A DNA stretch of 64,000 nt from NCBI RefSeq assembly GCF_003076135.1, contig NZ_QDGZ01000002.1, positions 434,001-498,000 on the forward strand, written 5' to 3'. Positions within the stretch are counted from its first letter, which is position 1, and every line of letters starts with the position of its first letter. This document shows, in pieces, positions 34,040-45,200 of this stretch. A program made the translations under genes and the position numbers. The notes under the pieces were generated by a model that ran no database searches, had not been told where the DNA came from, and saw only the letters and a program-made list of their open reading frames with translations. The stretch comes from Nocardioides gansuensis (lineage in GTDB: Bacteria; Actinomycetota; Actinomycetes; Propionibacteriales; Nocardioidaceae).

Positions 34040-34378
34040 CGTCTCGCCCGGGGGCGGAGTGGGCAGGCCGAGCCGGTCCTGGATCCGGTCGATCTTCGCC
34101 TCGATCCGCTCCATGTCCTCCGCGTCGACCTTGAAGATCAGGTGCTTGGCGCCGAGCAGCAGGATCGCCTGGAAGATCAGCTGCAGCCACTCGCTCTGCC
34201 AGTTCTCGAAGGTGGCGGCGAAGAAGGTCTGCATGAAGTCGCCCCAGACGAACGGCTCCTGGTGCGCCTGCTGGTCACTGCGGAACTCCGCCAGCTGCGT
34301 GACGAACTGTCCGAGCCAGGACCCGACGAACAGCACGAGCAGGACGTAGACCGCGCCCCAACGCCTCAGGTGTCTCAT
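34025..34378 (-). CDS. DUF6766-family membrane protein
   Basis: A 117-residue protein with an N-terminal helix (AVYVLLVLFVGSWLGQFV), a soluble stretch HQEPFVWGDFMQTFFAATFENWQSEWLQ typical of DUF6766, a second helix (LIFQAILLLGAKHLIF) and an acidic coiled tail (EDMERIEAKIDRIQDRL). Function unknown. It is probably a small inner-membrane protein with both ends cytosolic. Confidence 0.75.
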   Translation of the reverse strand: MRHLRRWGAVYVLLVLFVGSWLGQFVTQLAEFRSDQQAHQEPFVWGDFMQTFFAATFENWQSEWLQLIFQAILLLGAKHLIFKVDAEDMERIEAKIDRIQDRLGLPTPPPGETSDPG

Positions 34379-34450
34379 GGGGAAGCGGTGCCCAGCAGGA
34401 CGCTTTCCATGCCTGCGCCGTGCCCGGCCCTCCGGACGTGCGGGTCTGCC

Positions 34451-35290
34451 ATGATCGGCCGGGTGACGAAGAGACTCGCAGGACGCACGCTCCTGATGTC
34501 CGGCGGCAGCCGCGGCATCGGCCTGGCCATCGCGGTCGCCGCGGCACGCGAGGGCGCGAACGTCGCGCTCCTGGCCAAGACCGACGTGGCCGACCCCCGA
34601 CTACCGGGCACGATCCACACCGCCGCCGCCGAGATCGAGGAGGCCGGCGGCCGGGCCCTGCCGGTCGTCGGCGACGTGCGCGACGAGGAGTCGGTGGAGC
34701 ACGCGGTGGCGGCGACGGTCGAGCGCTTCGGCGGCATCGACATCGTGGTCAACAACGCCTCCGCCATCGCGCTGGCTCCGACCGAGGAGCTGCCGATCAA
34801 GCGGTTCGACCTGATGACCCAGATCCAGCTCCGGGGCACCTACCTGCTCACCAGCAAGTCGCTGCCGCACCTCCGCAAGGGCACCAACCCGCACATCCTG
34901 TCGCTGTCCCCGCCGCTGAACCTGTCACCCAGGTGGCTCGGCGCGCACCCGGCGTACACGCTGGCGAAGTACGGCATGACGATGCTGACGCTCGGCTGGG
35001 CCGCCGAGTATGCCGAGGCCGGCGTCGCCGGCAACTGCCTCTGGCCCGAGACCCTGATCGCGACCGCGGCCGTTCAGAACCTGCTGGGCGGGGACGAGGC
35101 GGTCGCCAGGGCGAGGACGCCGGAGATCGTCGCCGACGCCGCCGTCGAGATCCTGGCGCGACCGTCGCGTGAGTGCAGCGGCCAGACCTTCCTCGACGTC
35201 GACGTGCTTCGAGAGGCCGGGATCACCGACCTCTCGAAGTACGGCACCGGCACCGAGCTGGAGTGGGACGTCTTCGTCGACCGGCCGTAG
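34451..35290 (+). CDS. short-chain dehydrogenase (HSDL2-like SDR)
   Basis: A 279-residue SDR with the cofactor motif SGGSRGIG near 15, DVRDEESV near 77, NNASAI near 97 and active-site YTLAK near 170. The sequence following the active site resembles hydroxysteroid-dehydrogenase-like 2 proteins, thought to act in lipid metabolism. The ATG at 34451 was chosen because the fold begins there; GTG at 34463 is possible. Confidence 0.85.
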   Translation: MIGRVTKRLAGRTLLMSGGSRGIGLAIAVAAAREGANVALLAKTDVADPRLPGTIHTAAAEIEEAGGRALPVVGDVRDEESVEHAVAATVERFGGIDIVVNNASAIALAPTEELPIKRFDLMTQIQLRGTYLLTSKSLPHLRKGTNPHILSLSPPLNLSPRWLGAHPAYTLAKYGMTMLTLGWAAEYAEAGVAGNCLWPETLIATAAVQNLLGGDEAVARARTPEIVADAAVEILARPSRECSGQTFLDVDVLREAGITDLSKYGTGTELEWDVFVDRP

Positions 35291-35373
35291 CGGTGCCTGG
35301 GGGCCGGCGGGCACGGCGGAGTGCGGGGAGATGTCGGACCTCGAGCCCCCGCCGGCGTGGCAGGATTGCCGCA

Positions 35374-35835
35374 GTGACCAGCGACTCCGACGCCGCGCGC
35401 CTGAGAGACCTCGCGGTCCTGCGCCGTGTCCGCGACCGGATGGATCGCGAGTACGCACAGCCACTCGACGTCGAGGCCCTCGCCCGCGGCGTACACATGT
35501 CGGCCGGCCACCTGAGCCGACAGTTCCGGGCGGCCTACGGCGAGTCGCCGTACTCCTACCTGATGACCCGGCGCATCGAGCGGGCCATGGCGCTGCTGCG
35601 CCGCGGCGACCTCAGCGTGACCGAGGTCTGCTTCGCGGTCGGCTGCTCCTCGCTGGGCACGTTCAGCACGCGGTTCACCGAGCTGGTCGGGGTGCCGCCC
35701 AGCGTCTACCGGCGCGACGCGGCCGCGGCGACCGAGGGCCTGCCTGCGTGCCTGGCCAAGCAGGTGACCAGGCCGATCAGGACCACATCGATCAGGAATG
35801 GAGAAGCGGCGGCCCCTGAGCCGCACCTAGCCTGA
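35374..35835 (+). CDS. AraC-family transcriptional regulator (HTH domain only)
   Basis: A 153-residue protein consisting almost entirely of the AraC double HTH (VEALARGVHMSAGHLSRQFRAAYGESPYSYLMTRRIERAMALL, then SVTEVCFAVGCSSLGTFSTRFTELVGVPPSVYR). There is no ligand-binding domain, so it may bind small ligands directly like MarA/SoxS-type regulators or respond by level. CAGGAT lies 7 nt before the GTG, consistent with a leaderless start. It heads a three-gene cassette with a VOC protein and a UvrA2. Confidence 0.85.
   Translation: MTSDSDAARLRDLAVLRRVRDRMDREYAQPLDVEALARGVHMSAGHLSRQFRAAYGESPYSYLMTRRIERAMALLRRGDLSVTEVCFAVGCSSLGTFSTRFTELVGVPPSVYRRDAAAATEGLPACLAKQVTRPIRTTSIRNGEAAAPEPHLA
35828..35833 (+). 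promoter_or_regulatory. -10 element of a probable leaderless promoter for the VOC gene at 35841
   Basis: TAGCCT, 7 nt, then ATG. It lies inside the last codons of the AraC gene, so the VOC gene may have its own promoter. Confidence 0.4.
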
Positions 35836-35840
35836 CTGCC

Positions 35841-36257
35841 ATGGACAACGACCTCATCATCCACACCACGGTCCTCCCGCACGACGACCCGGAGGCCTCC
35901 CTGGCGTTCTACCGCGACATCCTCGGCTTCGAGGTGCGCAGCGACTTCGGCGACGGCAAGATGCGCTGGATCACCGTCGGTCCCGCCGGCCAGCCCGACA
36001 TCTCGCTCCTCCTCGCCCCTCCTGCCGTCGACCCCGGGATCACCGACGAGGAGCGCCGCACCATCACCGAGATGATGGCCAAGGGCACCTACGGCTGGAT
36101 CCTGCTGGCCACCAAGGACCTCGACGGCACCTTCGAACGGGTCCAGGCCACCGACGCCGAGGTCGTCCAGGAGCCGACCGACCAGCCCTACGGCGTGCGT
36201 GACTGCGCCTTCCGGGACCCGGCGGGCAACATGGTCCGCATCCAGCAGCTGGCCTGA
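35841..36257 (+). CDS. VOC-family protein in AraC/UvrA2 cassette
   Basis: A 138-residue single VOC domain (IIHTTVLPHDDPEASLAFYRDILGFEV ... FRDPAGNMVRIQQ) of the glyoxalase/bleomycin-resistance fold. Five bp separate it from the araC stop, and the uvrA-like gene starts 40 bp later. In this context ligand sequestration or modification of a DNA-damaging drug is plausible; that is inference. Confidence 0.82.
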   Translation: MDNDLIIHTTVLPHDDPEASLAFYRDILGFEVRSDFGDGKMRWITVGPAGQPDISLLLAPPAVDPGITDEERRTITEMMAKGTYGWILLATKDLDGTFERVQATDAEVVQEPTDQPYGVRDCAFRDPAGNMVRIQQLA

Positions 36258-36297
36258 GCCGACCACTCCACGCACTCGCACCTCACGGGGGGACACG

Positions 36298-38682
<2,385 letters not shown>

Positions 38683-38718
38683 GCCAGGTCAGTCGGGGTT
38701 GGCGCGGTCAGTGATCGG

Positions 38719-39108
38719 TCAGGCGGGGACCACGTCGTCGTCGATGCAGAGGATGTTGTCCTCACTGTCCTTGAACCAGGCGCCGTGCCCCATGTCGCCC
38801 ATGCTCGCGACGTCACCGTCCCAGGTCACGCCCGGCATGTCGTAGTGCTCGAAGGTGACGCCCTTGGCCTTCAGGTCCTCGACCTCGGCGCGGACGTCGG
38901 GCACGTGGAACTGGGCGATGGTGTGGCCGGCCCGTCCGGCGTACTCCGTCTGGTAGAGGAAGAAGGTCGTCCCGCCGGCGGTCGTGTAGATGAGACCGCC
39001 CGGGTTCTCCTGGGCCGGGGTGAGTCCCAGCTTGTCGGCGTAGAAGCTGCGCGCGCGCTCGATGTCGGCGGCCGGGATGTTGGCCGTGACCTTGCTGTCG
39101 TTCAGCAT
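38719..39108 (-). CDS. VOC-family protein
   Basis: A 129-residue single-domain VOC protein (VTANIPAADIERARSFYADKLGLTPAQE ... AWFKDSEDNILCI). A strong GGAAGGAG site precedes the ATG. It shares strand with the next gene upstream, 18 bp away, and probably its transcript. Ligand unknown. Confidence 0.82.
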   Translation of the reverse strand: MLNDSKVTANIPAADIERARSFYADKLGLTPAQENPGGLIYTTAGGTTFFLYQTEYAGRAGHTIAQFHVPDVRAEVEDLKAKGVTFEHYDMPGVTWDGDVASMGDMGHGAWFKDSEDNILCIDDDVVPA

Positions 39109-39126
39109 GGTGCAACTCCTTCCGGG

Positions 39127-39717
39127 TCAGGCGCTCTCGAACCACGGGTGGTGGAGGTCGTAGAACCTGGCGTTCTGCAGGGCGTACTCGAGCTCGCCAC
39201 GCACGTCCGCCGGCGGTTCCATCCGCTCGCCGGAGCGCGCCGCTTCCTCGGACGTGAAGGCGACGGTCTCGGTGAACGTGCCGTCGGGCTCGATCGCGAG
39301 GGTCCCGCCGATGATGTCGGGCCGCATCCTGTGGAGGGACTCGGTGTCGGCGAGCATCGCCTTGAGCCGGTCGGGGTCGTCGACGCGTCCACGGATGACC
39401 TGGACGAAGCCCGCCTGGTCCGAGCCGCCGTCGAGGAACATCATGACGTCGTCGCAGTCGTGGAACTCGAGCGGCCCGTCCATGAGGGACCTCAACCGTT
39501 CGGCCCACACACCCTGCTCCGGACGGCGCGAGTTGGCCATCGCAGCGTCCCGGGACTCGAACCTGACCACGGCGATGAACTCGTCGTCGTCGGTGAAGCC
39601 GTAGGTCCCGCCGAGCCAGCCGGACGCTCCGTCCGACAGGTCGCGTCGCCAGTCGTCGAGCAGGGCGTGGACCTCGTCCTGCCGCGTGCACTTGCCCTGG
39701 ATGATCTGAATGAACAC
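39127..39717 (-). CDS. uncharacterised two-repeat (dimeric alpha/beta-barrel-like) protein
   Basis: A 196-residue soluble protein made of two similar halves, each starting with a short beta strand and a helix: VFIQIIQGKCTRQDEVHALLDDW and FVQVIRGRVDDPDRLKAMLADTE. That is the pattern of antibiotic-biosynthesis-monooxygenase-like ferredoxin folds. GTG at 39717 has GAGGAGA upstream; the longer frame is not coding. It is upstream of, and likely cotranscribed with, the VOC gene at 38719. Function unknown. Confidence 0.7.
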   Translation of the reverse strand: MFIQIIQGKCTRQDEVHALLDDWRRDLSDGASGWLGGTYGFTDDDEFIAVVRFESRDAAMANSRRPEQGVWAERLRSLMDGPLEFHDCDDVMMFLDGGSDQAGFVQVIRGRVDDPDRLKAMLADTESLHRMRPDIIGGTLAIEPDGTFTETVAFTSEEAARSGERMEPPADVRGELEYALQNARFYDLHHPWFESA

Positions 39718-39847
39718 GTCTGTCTCCTCGATCGGTCGTTCCTGCACCAGCTGACCGGTCGAGGCAGCCCCAGGCCCCGGCCGGGCCCTCTTCGGAACGT
39801 ACGCCGAGGGGGCAGCGGCCGCCATACCGAAACCGGGGTAGCCCTGC

Positions 39848-42001
39848 CTACGGGCTGGTGAGGATGACCAGCTGCTGGGTCGCGCGCGTCATCGCGACGT
39901 AGCGGTCGACCGCTCCCTCGATGCCGGTCCCGAGCTCGTCGGGGTCCACGAGGACGACGAGGTCGAACTCGAGGCCCTTGGCAAGCTCCGGCGTCAGCGA
40001 GCGGACGCGGGGCATCGCCTCGAACGACGGGTCGCCGATCACGCAGCCGATGCCGTCGACGTGCGCTGCAAGCCACCAGTCCAGGAGGGGGCGCAGCTCG
40101 GCAGCCGAGCCGTGCACGACGGGGACGCCGGTGCTCCGGATGGATGTCGGCACGTTGGCGTCCGGGAGCGCGGCCCGGATGAGGGGCTCGGCTTCCACCA
40201 TGACCTCTTCGGGCGTGCGGTAGTTGATGCTCAGGGAGGCCAGCTCGACGTGGTCGAGCCCGACCCGCCGGAGCCGCTGCTGCCAGGTCTCGCTGAACCC
40301 GTGCCTGGCCTGGGCCCGGTCGCCGACGATGGTGAGGCTGCGGGAGGGGCAGCGCCGCAGCAGCATCTGCCACTCGGCGTCGGTGAGCTCCTGGGCCTCG
40401 TCCACGACGATGTGCGCGAACGGGCCGGCGAGCTCGTCCCGGTCGGCGCTCGGCAGGGCCTCCTCGTCGTCGAGGTCGTTGCGCGCGTCACCGCCGCGCA
40501 GCATCGACATCAGCTGCATCTCGGAGTCGTCCGTCTCGATCACGTGGTCGATGACGTCCGACATCTGCGCGCGCTCGGCGGCCAGGGCGGCCTCCCGCCG
40601 GCGCTCGAGGGGGGAGGCCTGGGGGTCGCCGAGGCGCTGGTACGCCGCGTCCAGGAGCGGGAGGTCGGCGACCGTCCAGGCATACGGATCGTCCTTGCGC
40701 TGCAGGGCGCGGACCTCCTCCGGCGCCAGCCACGGGGCGCACCGGCGCAGATAAGCGGGGACCGACCACAGGTCGGCGACCAGGTCGGTCGGCTCGATCA
40801 GCGGCCAGGCGGTGTTGAGGGCCTCGTTCAGGCCACGGTGCCGGCGGAGGGAGGTGCGGAGCGTCTCCGCGGGGACGTCCTCGTCGTCGACCTTGTCGAC
40901 CAGCACGTCCACCAGCGTCTCGAGGACCTGCCCGCGGGCCTCGTTGTGCGGCGTACCAGGATCCGGCGAGTCGAACGCCTCGGCCCACTCGTCGGCGCTG
41001 AGCCAGAGGTCGGCCCACGTGGTCTCGACCTCCATGCCCTCGGTCGGCGGCTCCTCGTACAGCCGGACAGCCGGCTCGATCGCCTGCACCATGTCCACGG
41101 AGGCCTTCAGGCGGGCCACCTCGGGATCGACCTCAGGCGCGGCCGCGGCGCCCTCGGGGACGAGCTCGCGGAGGGTGCAGGTGCGCACGCCCTCCTCGCC
41201 GAGGCTGGGGAGGACGTCGCCGACGTAGGCGAGATAGGGCTGGTGCGGTCCCACGAACAGCACGCCGCCCTGCCGGTGGCCGAGACGAGGGTCGGAGTAG
41301 AGCAGGTAGGCGGTGCGGTGCAGGGCCACGACGGTCTTGCCCGTCCCCGGACCTCCGTCGACGACGAGGGCCCCGCGGGACCCGGCGCGGATGATCGCGT
41401 CCTGGTCGGCCTGGATCGTGCCGAGCACGTCCCGCATCCGGGGCGACCTGCTGCTGCCCAGGCTGGCGATGAAGGCCGACTGGTCGTCGAGCGCCGCGTG
41501 CCCCTCCAGTCCGTCCGGGGTGAACACCTCGTCCCAGTAGTCGCTCACCCGACCACGGGTCCAGCGATACCTGCGGCGGCTCGTCAGGCCCATCGGGTTG
41601 GCGTGGGTGGCGCCGAAGAAGGGCTCGGCGGCGGGGGAGCGCCAGTCGACCAGCAGCCGGCGGCCCTCGCTGTCCGTGAGGCCCAGCCGTCCGACGTATA
41701 CGGGCTCGGGGTCGTCGATGCTGACCATCCGGCCCAGGCACAGGTCCAGGCCGAACCGGCGCAGCGCCCGCAGGCGCGCGGTCAGCCGGTGGACCTCCAG
41801 GTCGCGGTCCAGCGCGGCCTGGCCCGTGCCGCCCGGCGCCTTGCGCTCCGCGTCGAGACGCTCCGTCAGGGCGGCGATCGTCCGCTCGAGGCTGTCCGCG
41901 ATGGCCCCGAAGTGCTGCTCGTCGTCCGCGATCAGCGCGGGATCGGCCTTGGGCGCAAGGTGGTCGGCCAGGTCGAAGGCACTGGTCGTCGTGGGGGACA
42001 C
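39848..42001 (-). CDS. helR: HelR/HelD-type RNA polymerase-associated helicase
   Basis: A 717-residue UvrD/Rep-like SF1 ATPase. An N-terminal coiled coil (DSLERTIAALTERLDAERKA) is followed by a family block at VDWRSPAAEPFF, Walker A GGPGTGKT at 216-223 and motif II VVDEAQELTDAEWQML. HelD-class proteins remove stalled RNA polymerase, and HelR displaces rifamycin from it, giving resistance. The rifamycin-associated element just upstream supports HelR over a generic helicase. The GTG at 42001 lacks a clear ribosome site. Confidence 0.88.
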   Translation of the reverse strand: MSPTTTSAFDLADHLAPKADPALIADDEQHFGAIADSLERTIAALTERLDAERKAPGGTGQAALDRDLEVHRLTARLRALRRFGLDLCLGRMVSIDDPEPVYVGRLGLTDSEGRRLLVDWRSPAAEPFFGATHANPMGLTSRRRYRWTRGRVSDYWDEVFTPDGLEGHAALDDQSAFIASLGSSRSPRMRDVLGTIQADQDAIIRAGSRGALVVDGGPGTGKTVVALHRTAYLLYSDPRLGHRQGGVLFVGPHQPYLAYVGDVLPSLGEEGVRTCTLRELVPEGAAAAPEVDPEVARLKASVDMVQAIEPAVRLYEEPPTEGMEVETTWADLWLSADEWAEAFDSPDPGTPHNEARGQVLETLVDVLVDKVDDEDVPAETLRTSLRRHRGLNEALNTAWPLIEPTDLVADLWSVPAYLRRCAPWLAPEEVRALQRKDDPYAWTVADLPLLDAAYQRLGDPQASPLERRREAALAAERAQMSDVIDHVIETDDSEMQLMSMLRGGDARNDLDDEEALPSADRDELAGPFAHIVVDEAQELTDAEWQMLLRRCPSRSLTIVGDRAQARHGFSETWQQRLRRVGLDHVELASLSINYRTPEEVMVEAEPLIRAALPDANVPTSIRSTGVPVVHGSAAELRPLLDWWLAAHVDGIGCVIGDPSFEAMPRVRSLTPELAKGLEFDLVVLVDPDELGTGIEGAVDRYVAMTRATQQLVILTSP

Positions 42002-42024
42002 GTCGGGGATTGTGGGGGAGGGGA

Positions 42025-42045
42025 GGGGCCTTGCGGCAAGGCCCC
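42025..42045 (-). promoter_or_regulatory. rifamycin-associated element (RAE) upstream of helR
   Basis: Arms GGGGCCTTGC and GCAAGGCCCC flank a single G, making a perfect 21-bp palindrome that matches the RAE found before rifamycin-inducible genes in actinomycetes. It lies about 25 bp upstream of the helR start and just downstream of a TATAGC -10 candidate (42057-42052, minus strand), so it would overlie the transcription start. Confidence 0.8.
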
Positions 42046-42176
42046 CACCCCGCTATACGTTGAAACTGGAGGGGCCGGAGAGTTTCGTCGGCCGACTGGG
42101 ATTCGACGGCGCGCACCGGCGCGGCGCGCGGCCGATCGGCGTACTCTCGCAAGGGAACCCGAGCGAGGAGCCGCCC

Positions 42177-43121
42177 GTGAGCGCCACCGACCACCTTCTG
42201 GAAGAGCTCGAACCCGTCGTCGCCGCCAATCTCGACCGCCATCTCGCACTGGCCCAGGAATGGCACCCGCACGACTACATCCCCTGGAGCCAGGGCCGCG
42301 ACTTCGCGTTCCTCGGCGGCGAGGACTATGCGCCCGAGCAGTCGCGCCTGTCCGAGACGGCCAAGGCGGCGATGTTCACCAACCTGCTGACCGAAGACAA
42401 CCTGCCCTCCTACCACCGGGAGATCGCGACGCGCTTCGGGCGCGACGGTGCGTGGGGGACGTGGGTCGGGCGCTGGACCGCGGAGGAGAACCGCCACGGC
42501 ATCGCGATGCGCGACTACCTCGTCGTCACCCGTGGAGTCGACCCAGTCGAGCTCGAGCGCGCCCGGATGGACTACATGACCTCGGGCTACGACTCCGGCG
42601 ACAAGACGCCGTTGGAGACCGTGGCCTACGTGTCGTTCCAGGAGCTCGCGACCCGCGTCTCCCACCGCAACACCGGGAAGGTGACAGAGGACCCGATCGC
42701 AGACAAGCTGCTGGCGCGGATCTCGAAGGACGAGAACCTGCACATGGTGTTCTACCGCAACCTCGTCAGTGCCGCGCTCGAGATCGCGCCTGACGCCACG
42801 ATGCGCGCGATCGCCGACGAGGTCATCAAGTTCGAGATGCCAGGCGCCACGATGGCCGGCTTCCGGCGCAGCTCGATGATGATCGCCAAGGCCGGGATCT
42901 ACGACCTGCGCCTGCACCACGACGAGGTGGTGATGCCGATCCTGAGGCAGTGGGGGGTCTTCGACCGCACCTTCGGCGACGTCGGCCAGCGGGCGCTCGA
43001 GGAGATGGTGGCCTTCCTGAGCGCTCTCGACGCCCAGGCGGCGAGGTTCGTGGAGCGGCGTGCGGAGGGTCGCGCCCGGCTCGAGGCTCGCGGCGAGGAG
43101 ACCCCGGTCTACGCGTCCTGA
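42177..43121 (+). CDS. acyl-ACP desaturase (ferritin-like diiron)
   Basis: A 314-residue soluble stearoyl-ACP-desaturase-type enzyme (DesA family). The two diiron motifs are visible: TAEENRHG near 98-105 and SKDENLHM near 185-192. It introduces a double bond into acyl-ACP using ferredoxin and oxygen. GTG at 42177 follows GAGGAG. It diverges from helR; the methyltransferase downstream is 21 bp away and probably cotranscribed. Confidence 0.88.
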   Translation: MSATDHLLEELEPVVAANLDRHLALAQEWHPHDYIPWSQGRDFAFLGGEDYAPEQSRLSETAKAAMFTNLLTEDNLPSYHREIATRFGRDGAWGTWVGRWTAEENRHGIAMRDYLVVTRGVDPVELERARMDYMTSGYDSGDKTPLETVAYVSFQELATRVSHRNTGKVTEDPIADKLLARISKDENLHMVFYRNLVSAALEIAPDATMRAIADEVIKFEMPGATMAGFRRSSMMIAKAGIYDLRLHHDEVVMPILRQWGVFDRTFGDVGQRALEEMVAFLSALDAQAARFVERRAEGRARLEARGEETPVYAS

Positions 43122-43142
43122 GCGGCTGACGTGAGGGACCCG

Positions 43143-43880
43143 ATGCACTTCGATGCCCGGGCCGAGGTCTACGAGAGGTCCCGGCCGCTCTACCCGGAGG
43201 CCCTCTGGGCACGCTTGCGCGAGCTCGGGGTGCTGGGCGGCGGACGCCGTGTCCTCGACCTCGGGGCCGGGACGGGCGAGGCCACAGGGCGTCTCGTCGA
43301 GTCGGGCGCCACGGTCACGGCCGTCGAGCCGGGCATCGCGCTGGCGGAGCGCCTCCGCCGCCGCGTACCCCAGGCGCGCGTCGTCGTCGCGACCGCGGAG
43401 GATGTGCTGCTCCCGGACGCCGCCTTCGACGTCGCCGTGGTGGCCACAGCCGTTCACTGGTTCGACCTCGGGATCGTCGTACCCAAGCTGCACCGGGTGC
43501 TCCGGCCCGGAGGCCAGCTCGCCGTCTGGCGGACGGTCTTCGGCGACCCGGAGGTGAGCACTCCGTTCCGGGACCGGGTCTCGGAGATCGTGGCGGCCCG
43601 CCCCCCGGCGGACCGGCCTGATGCGCTCGACCCCGACCACTGGACGCGGGTGCTGACGGCGACCGGCCACTTCGTCGTACGCCACACGGAGGTGTTCCGC
43701 TGGAGCGTCGAGCTCGACACCGACCAGATCCGCGGCCTGTTCAGCACCTTCAGCGACTGGAGCGCCGTTGAAGTGGAGGCCGCCGCTCAGGCAGCCGACG
43801 ACCTCGGTGGGCGCGTGACGGAGCACTACCTCACGCCGTTGATGCTCCTGGACCGCGTCGGGCCTGGTACGAAGGCGTGA
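43143..43880 (+). CDS. class I SAM-dependent methyltransferase
   Basis: A 245-residue protein with motif I VLDLGAGTGEATGRLV near 40, the acidic VTAVEPG after strand 2 and VVATAVHWFDL near 103, the UbiE/Methyltransf_11 pattern. Substrate unknown. ATG at 43143 has AGGGA upstream; GTG at 43131 is an alternative. It converges with the AspRS gene. Confidence 0.82.
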   Translation: MHFDARAEVYERSRPLYPEALWARLRELGVLGGGRRVLDLGAGTGEATGRLVESGATVTAVEPGIALAERLRRRVPQARVVVATAEDVLLPDAAFDVAVVATAVHWFDLGIVVPKLHRVLRPGGQLAVWRTVFGDPEVSTPFRDRVSEIVAARPPADRPDALDPDHWTRVLTATGHFVVRHTEVFRWSVELDTDQIRGLFSTFSDWSAVEVEAAAQAADDLGGRVTEHYLTPLMLLDRVGPGTKA

Positions 43881-43886
43881 CGAGGG

Positions 43887-45200
43887 CTAAGGCGCCAGCC
43901 GGTGCAGGTCGCGCGGGAACAGCGTCACCTCCCGGATGTTGCCCGCGTCCACCAGGCGGGCGACCCAGCGCTCCAGCCCGATCGCGAAGCCGCCGTGCGG
44001 AGGCATGCCGTGGGCGAAGGCCTGCAGGTACGACGCGTACGCGGCTGGTGACCCACCACGCGCCTCGATCGCGGCCACGTAGTCGCCGTATCGGTGCAGC
44101 CGTTGCCCACCGGTCACGAGCTCCATGCCGCGGAAGATCAGGTCGAAGCTGTTCGTCCACGGCCCTCCCTCGATGGGCTCACCCGTCCACCCGTGCGTGT
44201 AGAAGGGCCGCTTCCGCAGCGGGTAGCCCTCCACTGCCAACACGTCGGTGCCGAGTGCTTGCTTGGCCCACGTTCCCAGCGCTCGCTCGTGCTCGGGCGC
44301 CAGGTCGGGCTCGTCGGCCGGCGCGCCAACCCGGCGCAGGGCCTCGGCGAAGTGGATGACCGGGATCTCCTCGGGGATGTGCGGCAGGGCCACCTCGAGC
44401 CGGTCGACAGCCGTGGCCGCGTGCTCCCGGATGCCGACGATCATCCCGGCGAGCACGTCGCGCAACGTGGCGAGCACGTCTCGGTGGTCCCGCACGAAAC
44501 CCAGCTCGACATCGAGGGAGACGTACTCCGCCAGGTGCCGCACCGTGTCGTGGGGTTCGGCCCGGAACACCGGGCCGACCTCGTAGACCCGCTCGAAGAT
44601 GCCGACGAGCTGCTGCTTGTAGAACTGCGGGCTCTGGGCGAGATAGGCGGGCCGACCGAAGTAGTCGAGCTCGAAGACGTTCGCGCCGGACTCCGTGGCC
44701 GATTCGACGATCTTGGGGGAGTGCACCTCGGTGAAGCCGGACGTGTCCAGCGTGTGCCGGAAGCCACGCAGGCTGGCCGCAGCAAGTTCCCAGCGGGCGC
44801 GTTGGGCCGGGTGGCGCCAGGTCACCGGGGCGTTGTCGAGGAGCGTCGGCAGGCCGACGTTCAGGGACGGCCGCCAGAGCTCGGCGGGCGGCGTGCGGGC
44901 CGGCTCGGTGAGCAGCGTGATGGAGGGGGAGGTGACCTCGACGCCGCCTGGGGCTCGACCGTTCGTCGTGGCCAGGCCGGTGACCTGGACGGTGGTCTCC
45001 TCGGGTGGCAGACCCGCGCTCGGCACCTCCTCGGGGCGCAGCACGACCTGCGCCAGGCCGGAGCGGTCGCGCAGGACCAGGAAGGTGACCGCCGCGAGCT
45101 CGCGGCGTCGGTGGACGTGGCCCATGAGGGTCACGGTGCTGCCGGGCTCGGCGCTGGCGAGCTCCGCTGCAAGGGTGCGGACAGGTAGGGGTCGACTCAT
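43887..45200 (-). CDS. archaeal/eukaryal-type aspartyl-tRNA synthetase (AspRS2)
   Basis: A 437-residue class IIb synthetase with an N-terminal OB-fold anticodon domain (STVTLMGHVHRRR...VTFLVLRDRSG). Motif 2 is FRAEPHDTVRHLAEY near 212 and motif 3 is PPHGGFAIGLERW near 405-420. It lacks the large bacterial insertion (bacterial AspRS is about 590 residues). This form often charges tRNA-Asp and, in non-discriminating versions, tRNA-Asn. It may be an extra AspRS, for example for resistance or amidotransferase-dependent Asn-tRNA synthesis. GGAGG precedes the ATG and is part of a T-box sequestrator stem. Confidence 0.9.
   Translation of the reverse strand: MSRPLPVRTLAAELASAEPGSTVTLMGHVHRRRELAAVTFLVLRDRSGLAQVVLRPEEVPSAGLPPEETTVQVTGLATTNGRAPGGVEVTSPSITLLTEPARTPPAELWRPSLNVGLPTLLDNAPVTWRHPAQRARWELAAASLRGFRHTLDTSGFTEVHSPKIVESATESGANVFELDYFGRPAYLAQSPQFYKQQLVGIFERVYEVGPVFRAEPHDTVRHLAEYVSLDVELGFVRDHRDVLATLRDVLAGMIVGIREHAATAVDRLEVALPHIPEEIPVIHFAEALRRVGAPADEPDLAPEHERALGTWAKQALGTDVLAVEGYPLRKRPFYTHGWTGEPIEGGPWTNSFDLIFRGMELVTGGQRLHRYGDYVAAIEARGGSPAAYASYLQAFAHGMPPHGGFAIGLERWVARLVDAGNIREVTLFPRDLHRLAP

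Noticed and set aside
41133..43826. Long minus-strand open frame across the desaturase and methyltransferase genes
   Set aside because: Only its last part overlaps helR in another frame; no domain or ribosome site supports it.
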